Below are positions 18,460-28,130 of a stretch of 48,525 nucleotides of DNA, piece by piece. Made by a program: the position numbers and the translations under genes. The stretch comes from Microcaldota archaeon (GTDB lineage Archaea; Micrarchaeota; Micrarchaeia; Burarchaeales; Fermentimicrarchaeaceae). Where the stretch lies: positions 1 to 48,525 of the forward strand of contig JAPLWV010000012.1 of NCBI GenBank assembly GCA_026396385.1, given 5' to 3'. The first letter of the stretch is position 1. Every line of letters begins with the position of its first letter. The notes under the pieces are model-generated. The model ran no database searches and was not told the origin of the DNA. It saw only the letters and a list, made by a program, of their open reading frames with translations.

Positions 18460-19395
18460 ATGAGCGAGGCATGGAAAGAGATTAAGCAAACACCTCCACA
18501 AATGGCGGAGAAACCAAACTTATTTTTAGAGGAGATGGCAAGCAGAGTTAGACAGTTCTCCTCTTCTGAGCTCAAGAGAATTGGGGAAGATAGACCTGAG
18601 TATGTCCGCGAGCGTGTTAGAAAAAGACTCGAGGATAAGTTTCCAGCCGACCTTTCTTTTGAGATAAACGGAAGAATCTATGGGGTAACCTACAACGAAG
18701 GTGTCAGGCCACTCGACTTAACAGTGGTTAAGGCATTTATCTACCAGTTGGATGTTGCAGCAAGTAGGTTTCCCACTATTGAAGGATGCGACCCTTACAC
18801 GTATAGTGGTAAACAGCTTCCTATATTCGTAGATAGGGGAAGCGTAGGCCTATTCCAGTTCTACAATAGTTTTCAAATAAGAGTTGGCAGAGATGATATT
18901 GAGGACCTGGCTAAGTTTCCGAAAGACTATAAAGACATCTCCATGCAGATTCAGGGTTGTGCCTTTCACGAATTCATGCACATGCTTCGCGTTGACCTGT
19001 GCCTGAATAATATGATACCAAAAGGGTCTGCAAGAGAACTCGTAAGCCAACTTGGCGAGTTTTTGTATAACCCGAAGGAGAATAAAATGGCGAATGATAT
19101 GTTTAAAAAATTCATTGAAGGATTTAGGAAGGGCGAAAAAATCGGTTATCACGGCAACGATTGGATTACAATGGCGAGGATATTGCTCTGGGAGTATAGA
19201 CAGCTAACTCCGAGCTTTTCAATTCCTGAATCTCGTGAAGCGCAAATAGACCTAATTTCCAAACTGGATTCAGTGTATGCAGGCATGCCTCCAAAGCAAA
19301 GGGACGAAATTATAAAAAAATATGTGGTATTAAGCGACGAGGAAATAGAAAAACGCTCGGCAGCTTGTTCAAAAGAATTAAATCTTAAATTTTAG
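18460..19395 (+). CDS. hypothetical protein with HExxH (HEFMH), putative zinc metallopeptidase
   Basis: CAFHEFMHMLRVDLCLNNMIPKGSARELVSQLGEFL; no family recognised. Confidence 0.6.
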   Translation: MSEAWKEIKQTPPQMAEKPNLFLEEMASRVRQFSSSELKRIGEDRPEYVRERVRKRLEDKFPADLSFEINGRIYGVTYNEGVRPLDLTVVKAFIYQLDVAASRFPTIEGCDPYTYSGKQLPIFVDRGSVGLFQFYNSFQIRVGRDDIEDLAKFPKDYKDISMQIQGCAFHEFMHMLRVDLCLNNMIPKGSARELVSQLGEFLYNPKENKMANDMFKKFIEGFRKGEKIGYHGNDWITMARILLWEYRQLTPSFSIPESREAQIDLISKLDSVYAGMPPKQRDEIIKKYVVLSDEEIEKRSAACSKELNLKF

Positions 19396-19456
19396 CTAAT
19401 TCAAAAGGTATTTATAAGAACCTTGATATATAGTATGTCTGGTTGAAGGGGTAGCT

Positions 19457-20878
19457 ATGGTGGATGAAGGAGAATACAGCGAGGAGAATGCAGAGAGCTA
19501 CTACAAGACTGGTAATGAGTACTACGAGAAGGGCAACTTCGACCTCGCGGTGGAGTACTACAACAAGGCAATAAGAGCAGACCCCATGTTTGACAAGGCG
19601 TATTACAACAGGGGGCTGGCCTATGCCTGCAAGGAGGAGTATGACAAAGCTATTGATGATATAAACAAGATGATTGAGCTGAAGCCGAATTTTGCTGAAG
19701 CATACTACATTCTGGGGCTGGCTTACGAGTATAAGAACATGCCAGACAACGCTATTGAGAACTACGATAAGGCGCTGGAGCTAAACCCAGACTTCAAGGA
19801 TGCCCAGAATAGATTGGAGCTAGCAAAGAACAAGAAGGAGAAGGCTAAGCAGGTCACTACAACCGAGCCTGGCACCCTCATGAAAGTTGAGTTCATAGAG
19901 AAACCAAATATAAACTTTAAGGATGTTGCTGGAATGGAGCACACTAAGGAAGTCATAAACGAGCAGATAGTCTACCCATTCAAGAACCCCCAGCTGGCTA
20001 AGAAGTATGGAAAGAGTGCTGGAGGAGGCCTATTGTTCTACGGCCCTCCCGGATGCGGTAAAACTTTCATGGCAAAGGCAACTGCCGGTCAGTGCGACCT
20101 GAAATTCATACATGCCAGGATAAACGAAATTGTCGACATGTATGCTGGAAATACAGAGAAGAACCTGCACAGGGTTTTTGAGACTGCTAGAAAGAATAGT
20201 CCTGCCGTGGTCTTCTTTGATGAGATGGAGGCTATGGGAGGCAAGAGGGAGGGGGATATGCAGGGATTCCAGAAAATGGCAATCAACCAGTTCCTTGCGG
20301 AGATGGACGGGCTTGAGAGCACAACTGAGAACATTCTGGTGATAGGAGCAACAAACGCCCCATGGGATGTGGATGCTGCCCTCAAGAGGTCCGGAAGGTT
20401 CGGCAAAACAATATATGTCGGGCTTCCGGACAAGAAATCCAGGGAGGCGCTGTTCAAGCTCTACTGTAAAGACAGACCTGTCAAGGGAATATGGTGGGGC
20501 AGGCTTGCCCGAGCCAGTGAGGGGTATTCAAGTGCGGACATAAAGCAGCTTTGCGAGGATGCCGCAACAATACCTTGGAAGGAAGCATATGATGGAAAAA
20601 AGGAGAGGCCGATTGCGATGAAAGACTTCATGAAAGCAATAAGAAAGAGGAAATCCACCCTTACCGAGTGGTTCGGCACTGTCAGGAAGCAGCTCGTTGG
20701 GAAGAAGGAGAAGGTTGTGCAGGATGGGAAAGAGCACTGGGTTGAGCACGAGAGCAAGCTTTCACCTGAGGAGAGGCAACTTTACAACGACCTGGTAAAA
20801 GATGTCCGCCAGTATACTGAATGGAAGTACAAAATTCCAAGAATTATAAAGACTGAATTCTCTAAGTGGATTTTCTAG
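19457..20878 (+). CDS. TPR-repeat protein fused to AAA+ ATPase
   Basis: Three TPRs (~aa 12-115), Walker A GPPGCGKT, Walker B VVFFDE, GATNAP..RSGRF region. Confidence 0.9.
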   Translation: MVDEGEYSEENAESYYKTGNEYYEKGNFDLAVEYYNKAIRADPMFDKAYYNRGLAYACKEEYDKAIDDINKMIELKPNFAEAYYILGLAYEYKNMPDNAIENYDKALELNPDFKDAQNRLELAKNKKEKAKQVTTTEPGTLMKVEFIEKPNINFKDVAGMEHTKEVINEQIVYPFKNPQLAKKYGKSAGGGLLFYGPPGCGKTFMAKATAGQCDLKFIHARINEIVDMYAGNTEKNLHRVFETARKNSPAVVFFDEMEAMGGKREGDMQGFQKMAINQFLAEMDGLESTTENILVIGATNAPWDVDAALKRSGRFGKTIYVGLPDKKSREALFKLYCKDRPVKGIWWGRLARASEGYSSADIKQLCEDAATIPWKEAYDGKKERPIAMKDFMKAIRKRKSTLTEWFGTVRKQLVGKKEKVVQDGKEHWVEHESKLSPEERQLYNDLVKDVRQYTEWKYKIPRIIKTEFSKWIF

Positions 20879-21846
20879 CTTATCCTGTCTATTACTTTAA
20901 CTGCTCCTTTTATGCCAAGCAAGTCAACCATCACGTTCATGGAGCGTGTCATTAGGGCAAAGGCAACGCTCTCGTATGGGGGAACACCGAACAAGTAGAG
21001 CACTGCGGCAGTGCCTCCCTCTGATAGACCCATTCCGGCAAGCGTTGGGGCTGGTATGAACTGGAGCATTGTTATAAGCGGTTGGAGGAAGGCGAAGAAA
21101 ATAATTTCTGGCAGCTGGGAATTCACCTGCATGCCAACGCTCTTCGCCACAAGCAGCCATTCCAGCGATTTCAATGCCCACGTTATGGAGAGGAGTACAG
21201 TTATCTGGGGGATGAATTTCCTCACAGTTCTGGAGTTCCTCTGCATGTCTGAAAGAAGGGAGTGGACATGATCGCCGTAGGGAAACATCCTTATGAAGGA
21301 GATGCTCTTGACAAACTTGCTTGAGAAAAGCAACAGCGCCATGAGCACTACCATTGCTAAGAAGATACCGAACCCTATTATCATTCCAATGAACTTCATC
21401 TCGCCCCCAGTTTTGTATGAGATGAGTTCCAGTATGTACCACATTGCAATCGCCCCTGTTATGCATTTGAAGGCGAATTCGAACAGCTGGGGACCGAATA
21501 TGGAAAGCATTGATTTGTGCAGTTTTATTTTTGAGTTGGCAGTTATGAGGAATGCGGTTGCGAAGTAGCCTGTCCTGCCAGGAGTGAAATCTGAGGCGAG
21601 CATCCCCGACAGGCCGGCCTCCGTGGAATCGGCCAAACTTATCTTCTCATTTAAACCATTGAGGAGCATTCTTATCCTGAACCCCATGAGAATGTTGATT
21701 GCAAGGTAGACCAGCATGGATGCGAGCAGGTAGGATAGATTGATCCTCCATATTATTGCCAAAACCTTATCAAAATCCGAGAGGTATAAAACAACAGCAA
21801 TGGCAAGCAGAGAGACGAGAATTTGGATTAGGGTTGATTTCTTCAT
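20875..21846 (-). CDS. lysylphosphatidylglycerol synthase TM region / UPF0104 flippase-like membrane protein
   Basis: Polytopic membrane protein; GLSEGGTAAVLYLFGV motif. Confidence 0.83.
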   Translation of the reverse strand: MKKSTLIQILVSLLAIAVVLYLSDFDKVLAIIWRINLSYLLASMLVYLAINILMGFRIRMLLNGLNEKISLADSTEAGLSGMLASDFTPGRTGYFATAFLITANSKIKLHKSMLSIFGPQLFEFAFKCITGAIAMWYILELISYKTGGEMKFIGMIIGFGIFLAMVVLMALLLFSSKFVKSISFIRMFPYGDHVHSLLSDMQRNSRTVRKFIPQITVLLSITWALKSLEWLLVAKSVGMQVNSQLPEIIFFAFLQPLITMLQFIPAPTLAGMGLSEGGTAAVLYLFGVPPYESVAFALMTRSMNVMVDLLGIKGAVKVIDRIS

Positions 21847-21927
21847 GTTAGATCGGTGGATAGCTTTAAGGTCTTCTCATTTTTTAAACTTTACAGTCAT
21901 TAATCTATTAGAGGTGCTGGGGTAAGC

Positions 21928-22908
21928 ATGAGTGGGGAGATAGTGCAGAATCTAGAGCTTCTTTTCAAGAAATTCGTTAAGAAAGCTAGAATCCGCACCG
22001 ATTGGGGAATTCTCGCAAGAACAGAGAGGTATCTTGCACCCTATGTGAATGTTTTAAGGAGCGAACTTAGTGCCTCAGAGTGGACTGTCTTAATAGCACT
22101 CTCCTCAATGATGGGTTTCATCATCCTGCTGCTTCCCGCGTATGCGCTTACCGAATCACCTGAACTCGCGCTTCTGTTCTCACTTATAGGTGCAATATTC
22201 ATCGGTTATGTTTTCATAACAATACCAACAATGCTGGCGTTCATGAAAGTGGAGAGGATGGAGAGGGCAATGCCTATGTTTCTTTCCCACTTGACTGCAG
22301 TCTACGCTGATAGGAAGAATATGAGGGATGCTCTGCTCAGCGTCATGCCCATGGATTACGGCCCGCTTTCCTATGAACTGAGGGAATCAATCTCCAATTT
22401 TGAGGTGAGCGGAAATCCTATAACCGCCTTCAGGAGATTGAGGGAGACAATAAAATCCAGAAGGATAAACAGGGCTTTCGATCTTATAATCAAATCAATA
22501 GAAGGCGGTGTGAATGTTTCGGAGTCCCTCGGCATACTGACGAATAACATAACATCTGACTTGGAGGCGGAGGCAGAGAAGAGCAGCAGGATAGGGATGT
22601 CAACTTGGATGATTTTCCTCTCATCATCGTTCTTCTACCCACTCTTCGCTGGAGTGGGCTACAATATCACTTTGATATTGGAGGGGCTGATGGGTGCACC
22701 TCTCTACTCCAGTATAGAGAAGCAATTCCTGTTATTCAGCCTGCTCATGTACATGCTGATGGGAACTGCGCTTGATTCCATGTTCGTAGGGCAGGCGAGG
22801 TACGGCTCGTTTAGGAGAGGATTGGTGATAGTCTTCCCATTGATGTTGCTCATGGCTTGTGTTGTTTTCATTATTTCAATGAAACTTACTGGAATATTCG
22901 TGGGGTGA
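21928..22908 (+). CDS. type II secretion system F family protein (archaeal TadC/FlaJ-like pilus platform)
   Basis: AMPMFLSHLTAVYADRKNMRDALL.. and GGVNVSESLGILTNNITSDL; TM segments. Confidence 0.85.
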   Translation: MSGEIVQNLELLFKKFVKKARIRTDWGILARTERYLAPYVNVLRSELSASEWTVLIALSSMMGFIILLLPAYALTESPELALLFSLIGAIFIGYVFITIPTMLAFMKVERMERAMPMFLSHLTAVYADRKNMRDALLSVMPMDYGPLSYELRESISNFEVSGNPITAFRRLRETIKSRRINRAFDLIIKSIEGGVNVSESLGILTNNITSDLEAEAEKSSRIGMSTWMIFLSSSFFYPLFAGVGYNITLILEGLMGAPLYSSIEKQFLLFSLLMYMLMGTALDSMFVGQARYGSFRRGLVIVFPLMLLMACVVFIISMKLTGIFVG

Positions 22909-22912
22909 GTAT

Positions 22913-23191
22913 ATGACGTGCATATCGATTGAACTTGCAGTGGCGATGTTGTTCTTCGCTGGAGCGATAATACTCTTCAGGGAATACCAGAATATGAAGA
23001 CGCTGAACATTCTGAAGAAGGAGAGCGACGACTTGAGGGATGCAATATATGCGCTGCAGAAGGAGGAGAAGAACTTCAGGGAGAAGGATTTCAGGAAGCT
23101 GCTGGGCGACTTCAACAGGCTCAAGGAAAGGGCTGATGAATCGGAAAGCGAGAATATAAGGCTGAAGAAGAGCTTAGGAAACAGAAAATGA
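22913..23191 (+). CDS. small membrane-anchored coiled-coil protein
   Basis: N-terminal TM then heptad-rich charged tail; 4 bp after TadC-like gene. Confidence 0.7.
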   Translation: MTCISIELAVAMLFFAGAIILFREYQNMKTLNILKKESDDLRDAIYALQKEEKNFREKDFRKLLGDFNRLKERADESESENIRLKKSLGNRK

Positions 23192-23518
23192 AGTGCTCAA
23201 CCCGCTGCTGGGGTCGGTCACATTTACCATCACAGGGTAGCTTGAGGAATCTATGGACACCTTCAGCCCATAGCTGTTTGAGAGCGAGTCTACTATTGAA
23301 GTAGCCCACTGCACCCTTCCTTTTTCATCAACATGCCTGTAACTCCTTGTTATTATATTTCTCGCAATCGCTATTCTGTCCGAATGTATCTCGGCAGACA
23401 CCATGGAGCGGTAGTTCTTGCTGGCTATGTACTGCGAGTGCGAGCTAAGCAGAAATACGAAACCCAGCATGAAGACTGAGAGCACAAGCAAACCTGCAAA
23501 TCCTCTTCTCATCGCCAT
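23174..23518 (-). CDS. pseudopilin-like small membrane-anchored protein
   Basis: MAMRRGFAGLLVLSVFMLGFVFLLSS N-terminus; last gene of overlapping cluster. Confidence 0.65.
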   Translation of the reverse strand: MAMRRGFAGLLVLSVFMLGFVFLLSSHSQYIASKNYRSMVSAEIHSDRIAIARNIITRSYRHVDEKGRVQWATSIVDSLSNSYGLKVSIDSSSYPVMVNVTDPSSGLSTSFSVS

Positions 23519-23946
23519 AAGCTCACCCGGATAAGCCTGCTGTCAGCTCCTCCTTTCAGCGGAATTATTACTGGGAACTGTTCCCTGCGCGTAAGCGGTG
23601 CGCTACTTATCTGGACCGAGAATGAACTGGAGCCTTCTATATCAACATCAATCCTGCTCACCCCCAGCAGCTTGCCGTAGTTGTACAGCCTCAGACTCAG
23701 CGAATTGATCTCGCCTCCCGAGAGGTATCCCTTGAATTCAAGCCCTCTGGCTATTGTTGAGTATAACATCTCATCCTCATAGAAGGCATTCACAATGTCA
23801 TAGCCCGCCCTCTCCAGAGCCAGATCCCCCGTCTCGTGCCTGTCCTGCGGCCATGCTGCAAACAGCGAATAGGAAAGAATAATTGCAAGGAATAGGGAGA
23901 GCACGCCGTCTATTATCATTGCCTGGGCTTTCTTAAGACTCGGCAT
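23509..23946 (-). CDS. pilin-like protein
   Basis: KKAQAMIIDGVLSLFLAIILSYSLFA N-terminus. Confidence 0.7.
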   Translation of the reverse strand: MPSLKKAQAMIIDGVLSLFLAIILSYSLFAAWPQDRHETGDLALERAGYDIVNAFYEDEMLYSTIARGLEFKGYLSGGEINSLSLRLYNYGKLLGVSRIDVDIEGSSSFSVQISSAPLTRREQFPVIIPLKGGADSRLIRVSLWR

Positions 23947-25201
23947 AGTTCACCACCAAGCGGTAGTTGAAGCTTCCATGTATTGCACCAAACGAAAGCG
24001 TGTTGTCTCCTCCCTTCAGGTACTTTGAAATGTCGGTAACTGAATTGGCTGGGATAGAGTTGCCATTTACTGCGATGCCAGTCACAGTGCTGGGATCTGC
24101 AGTCTCACTTAGCGAGGCGTAGTAGGTTATTACAAGAGTTGCATCTCCTGCCGCAACATTCGAACCATAACCGCCAGGCGGGCATGGACTGCTTGCTGGC
24201 TGCATGGTGATGCTTACTGTGTTCAGACCGGGTTTTACAACGTCTAAGGGGGCTGCTGTCTTGACGCCATTAACGTATATCTCCATTGAACCGCTGAGCG
24301 GGTGATTGTATAGCAATGAACCTGTTATGAAGCTTTCCTGGGGTATCTCGACAGTGCCCTGCTGGCTGAAGAAGTTTGATGAACTGATTCCTTCCGAGTC
24401 TCCTCCAGAAGTACATGGGGAGATTTGGGAATACCCATAAGAAGCTTGCGCGCTTGCACTTCTATCCTCGTACAGATGGGCATCCGTTATCTCAAGCACG
24501 GCTGAATAGATCACCGCATCCTGGGGCAGCGAGAAAATCTCTGTGTACGTGGAGGTGTCCTTCGCAACTACCTTCTTGTCTATGTTGAATGTCCTTACAA
24601 AACCGCTTGCTGGTGCCCTCGCATCAAGGACGGTGAAATTAGTCCTCACAACCACTGACTCATTCGTTAGTGGATTCACAAGCACGCTCCCATTATCGTC
24701 CTGCGCCACTGCTGTGACGTTATAAACGCCTGGGTTGGAGGGCACAAATGTTGATGTGATGGTGTGCGAGATGACCACTGTGACATTGTACTCATCCGAA
24801 ACGGAAAGGGAAGTTTCATTGCCAGATGCGTTCACAACCCATATGAGGAGATGCGGCACCTTCATCGGGTTGGGGTAGTTGTTCCATGCTGTGAGCTGTA
24901 TCATCGAAGGCTGGTAGAGGAAGTACGGCTCGCTCTTTTTAATCTCGAGAGAAACCAAACTGGCATTCGCGTACTCTCCTGAGCTTCCAGAGACGGGGTA
25001 GAAGCCTGTGCCGAAACTCTCATTGCTGAGATATGTGAGCAGGCCAGTTGATGCGTTCTCCACACCTCCGCGTGTTGCGGAGTAGGCTCCCTGCTGAACC
25101 TTCATTATCTCAGACAGGCTCATCACTCCAGCGAGCACTACGAGCACAACTGCGGAGAGTATCAGAAGAAATTCTATAGAAGTCTGAGCTCTCACGGCCA
25201 T
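23933..25201 (-). CDS. large class III signal peptide (pilin-like) protein, 422 aa
   Basis: MAVRAQTSIEFLLILSAVVLVVLAGV; sequon-rich beta ectodomain. Confidence 0.8.
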   Translation of the reverse strand: MAVRAQTSIEFLLILSAVVLVVLAGVMSLSEIMKVQQGAYSATRGGVENASTGLLTYLSNESFGTGFYPVSGSSGEYANASLVSLEIKKSEPYFLYQPSMIQLTAWNNYPNPMKVPHLLIWVVNASGNETSLSVSDEYNVTVVISHTITSTFVPSNPGVYNVTAVAQDDNGSVLVNPLTNESVVVRTNFTVLDARAPASGFVRTFNIDKKVVAKDTSTYTEIFSLPQDAVIYSAVLEITDAHLYEDRSASAQASYGYSQISPCTSGGDSEGISSSNFFSQQGTVEIPQESFITGSLLYNHPLSGSMEIYVNGVKTAAPLDVVKPGLNTVSITMQPASSPCPPGGYGSNVAAGDATLVITYYASLSETADPSTVTGIAVNGNSIPANSVTDISKYLKGGDNTLSFGAIHGSFNYRLVVNYAES

Positions 25202-25557
25202 ACCTTCACCTCCATAAGAACGGACTGGTTGTTGACAAAAACCAATCTCCTAGCTGAATATACATTGACGTTGTCGGGCGCATAACTCCCGAAATGCGCC
25301 TCACCGATACTGACCTCAACTTTGTCCCTGAAAGTTGTATTAAGCTTTACCAGATCCACGTTTCCTCTCGGGTCCACATACCTCTTCGCTATCATGTCTG
25401 CAATATTGTCGGCAACCAAGTTCATCCTCTCATCCGCTATGTAAAAGTTGGTTCTCTTCTCAAGAATTAAAAAATTCGAACCGAGCAGCATCAGGGCTAG
25501 GAAAGCGACCAGAATGGAAAGCATTTCCTCGCCAAATATCAATACTCCTTTCCTCAT
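25192..25557 (-). CDS. pilin-like membrane-anchored protein
   Basis: MRKGVLIFGEEMLSILVAFLALMLLGSNF; in the overlapping cluster. Confidence 0.65.
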   Translation of the reverse strand: MRKGVLIFGEEMLSILVAFLALMLLGSNFLILEKRTNFYIADERMNLVADNIADMIAKRYVDPRGNVDLVKLNTTFRDKVEVSIGEAHFGSYAPDNVNVYSARRLVFVNNQSVLMEVKVWP

Positions 25558-25982
25558 CCACTTCCCTCCATTACAAGGAGCTTACCTCCATCCGTTTGAG
25601 TTAGGGATACCCTTAATCCCTCAAGAGGGGTGCCTGCTGTTGTGCTGGCGGAAGGATATCCATCAGGAGTTACTATAACCTTGTTTGAGCTGAAGCTTAT
25701 GCTGTAATCCACCTCTTTTGAGAAGCTGACTCCTCGGAGCTTATTTGGGAGCATGAGAGAGATTGAACAGCTGCCTTCCCTGCACAGGTTCCTCTGCAGT
25801 ATGTCCGCTGAATTTGCTATTCTCTGCGCGAGCATAACTGATGCCATATTTATCTGGTTATTCTCCTCGCTCCTCCTTATCTGCATAGTGAAAACCAAGG
25901 AGGACAGGAAGAGCAGCAGAACTGCCGCTATGGAGACGTACAGCTCTATGGATATCTGCCCTCTAGTATATGAATTCAACAA
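25554..25982 (-). CDS. class III signal peptide pilin-like protein
   Basis: RGQISIELYVSIAAVLLLFLSSLVF. Confidence 0.78.
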   Translation of the reverse strand: MLNSYTRGQISIELYVSIAAVLLLFLSSLVFTMQIRRSEENNQINMASVMLAQRIANSADILQRNLCREGSCSISLMLPNKLRGVSFSKEVDYSISFSSNKVIVTPDGYPSASTTAGTPLEGLRVSLTQTDGGKLLVMEGSG

Positions 25983-26379
25983 TCACTTCACCCGTTTTCC
26001 TGCAGTACATCCTTGCCACATGTCTTCCTCCAGATAGCGTGAAATTGCTGGGGAGGATGGATAACCTGTAAGGAGTCACCCTGTTGAGGCTCACCCCGCG
26101 GAATGTGAATGAGGTTATGTACTGACCATCAGCAATTCGCGTCTGGGAGTAGTTCGTCAGCCCATCAGGCACATATATCGATATTATCCTCTGAGAGCCC
26201 TCAACCATCACATCCGCATTCCCGTAAATCGTTTCAATAGAATCCGCGAACCTTGCTGTTGAAAGAGAGGGGCCTATGCTTCTGACACCTCCCTGCAATG
26301 AGTATAGTGTGAAGATGAGCAGCGTTACACCTACTGCTAATATGAGAAGGAATTCGACGCTTGTTTGACCCCTCAACAT
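25963..26379 (-). CDS. class III signal peptide pilin-like protein
   Basis: MLRGQTSVEFLLILAVGVTLLIF; track start 26424, but Met at 26379 fits the signal peptide and avoids the upstream overlap. Confidence 0.8.
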   Translation of the reverse strand: MLRGQTSVEFLLILAVGVTLLIFTLYSLQGGVRSIGPSLSTARFADSIETIYGNADVMVEGSQRIISIYVPDGLTNYSQTRIADGQYITSFTFRGVSLNRVTPYRLSILPSNFTLSGGRHVARMYCRKTGEVIVEFIY

Positions 26380-26383
26380 GGCA

Positions 26384-26611
26384 TCAAGTGCTATTTGTAT
26401 TGTTTGTCGAGTTTCTGAGCTCATTCAGTTGTCCTTCTATAGCCTGCACTGGAGACTGACTCTTATTGTCTATTGTCACATTGCCCTGAGTGCTGGACCT
26501 GAGCTCTTTAATCGTTAAGAAAAGGCTTATCATCAGCAGCACAACAACTGAGATTAGCAGTAGGTACTCTATTGTGGTTTGGGCTTTTTTCAACTGGGGG
26601 AGTGTTTTCAT
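26384..26611 (-). CDS. short class III pilin (candidate major pilin)
   Basis: LKKAQTTIEYLLLISVVVLLMISLF, 75 aa. Confidence 0.82.
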   Translation of the reverse strand: MKTLPQLKKAQTTIEYLLLISVVVLLMISLFLTIKELRSSTQGNVTIDNKSQSPVQAIEGQLNELRNSTNNTNST

Positions 26612-26661
26612 GATCTCACCATCCGCAATATATTGGGGGGCAGATTATTTAAACGCTATAC

Positions 26662-27366
26662 CTATAGTTTGGCGTACTTTTCCTTCATCTCCTTGAGCTT
26701 GCCACAAGAGAACTCTCCCTCTGGACAGGTTCCCAGCTGGACACATGAAGGGCCTGCCTTCTCAAATATGACAGGGGCAACTTTCCTGCACTCCTTCGCC
26801 ATCATCTCGGCAAGCTCTCTTATCTCCCACTGCGCCCTCTCACAGCATCGCAGGGAGAAGAAGTGAAGCAACTCCCTGCCGTTCATTGTTATAGTGATTG
26901 TGGTCTTCGTGGCATTGGGGAGTATGTACCTCGCATCCTCAACCGGTATGCCAGTCTCTATGAGCTCATCATAATTCTTCCTTATTTCAGAAAGGGCTGC
27001 CTTGAAGAGCTTTGAAGCCTTTTCACTTGCTTTTATGGTTGCGGGAATTACGAATGCATCCTCTCCGCTTACTCTCACATACCTCTGGCTCTGCTGGGTG
27101 TAGGATGCCATCCTGTGCCTGACAAGCTCGTGGGTGAGGGCCCTTGAAACTCCGGAAACGCTGAATGTGAATGAGACATGCTCCGTGACAGATGCGTGGC
27201 CGGATTTGATTATCTCCTTTAGCAGCTTCAGCGCCTTCTCCTTCGCCTCTGTCGAACTGGCCTTTTCAAACAGTTCTGCAGGTGAGAGGTTGCTTCTGGA
27301 AGTCCTTGCTGCAACTGCACACACCAAGTCGGGATGGGGAGTATACGCTATGAGTTTTACTTCCAT
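26662..27366 (-). CDS. thyX: FAD-dependent thymidylate synthase
   Basis: ThyX motif RHRMASYTQQSQRY. Confidence 0.95.
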   Translation of the reverse strand: MEVKLIAYTPHPDLVCAVAARTSRSNLSPAELFEKASSTEAKEKALKLLKEIIKSGHASVTEHVSFTFSVSGVSRALTHELVRHRMASYTQQSQRYVRVSGEDAFVIPATIKASEKASKLFKAALSEIRKNYDELIETGIPVEDARYILPNATKTTITITMNGRELLHFFSLRCCERAQWEIRELAEMMAKECRKVAPVIFEKAGPSCVQLGTCPEGEFSCGKLKEMKEKYAKL

Positions 27367-27432
27367 GAAAAAACCTCCGAATAATCTTTAAAGGAGAAGA
27401 TATAAAAATGTTGTAAGGGGCAATTAACTTAC

Positions 27433-27519
27433 GCGGGGGTGTCAGAGCCTGGTCTAATGAGCAGGGCTTAGGACCCTGTGCGCTTAGGCGCTTCGTGGGT
27501 TCAAATCCCTCCCCCCGCA
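27433..27519 (+). tRNA. tRNA-Leu (TAG)
   Basis: Acceptor GCGGGGG/CCCCCGC, A73, anticodon loop CTTAGGA, long variable arm; no intron. Confidence 0.93.
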
Positions 27520-27531
27520 TAAGGTAATCAA

Positions 27532-28044
27532 ATGAAGATTAGACACGCCACAGAAGACGATTTGGAAGAAATGGTCAGAGTGGATAGGAAAGCATATGGA
27601 GAATATGGCGCAAGCAAAAAATTACTTTTTAAAAAACTATCAGCCTTTCCCCAAGGACTTTTGGTCGCAGAAGATAAGGGAAGGATAACTGGTTTTACAG
27701 TTTTTGAAATAATGGAGAAGGATGATGTGCCAGAAAGTTTTTGCGATATGAAACTTCTAAAACCGATTGATGGCAGGTGGATGCACCCTACCATATTCAC
27801 CACTAAAACTGACTATAGAGATAAAAAATCGGATTCTAGGCTTCTTTTGGCTGCCGAGAAAATCGCCAAAAGCCTAGGATGCGTAGAGTCATGCGTACCT
27901 CTAAGCAAAAACCATCCGTTTAGAGATAATGGCGCATTTGAATTTTGGGAAGATAACGGTTATGAGAACATTGGAGGGATAGAGTGGATGCCTAACCCAA
28001 AAGAATCTGTTGAGTGTTACCTTTATAGAAAAAAATTGGGATAG
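27532..28044 (+). CDS. GNAT family N-acetyltransferase
   Basis: MKIRHATEDDLEEMVRVDRKAYGEYG..; compositionally AT-richer than neighbours. Confidence 0.75.
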   Translation: MKIRHATEDDLEEMVRVDRKAYGEYGASKKLLFKKLSAFPQGLLVAEDKGRITGFTVFEIMEKDDVPESFCDMKLLKPIDGRWMHPTIFTTKTDYRDKKSDSRLLLAAEKIAKSLGCVESCVPLSKNHPFRDNGAFEFWEDNGYENIGGIEWMPNPKESVECYLYRKKLG

Positions 28045-28130
28045 TTATATGTTGGAATACTGTACAGCTCTGCTACCCCCACCTGCGGAATATATAAAAA
28101 GAGTGAGCGCTGAAGGCAATCCTTCCATTC

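Noticed and set aside
27266-27520. 84-aa minus ORF
   Set aside because: Runs through the antisense of tRNA-Leu and the start of thyX
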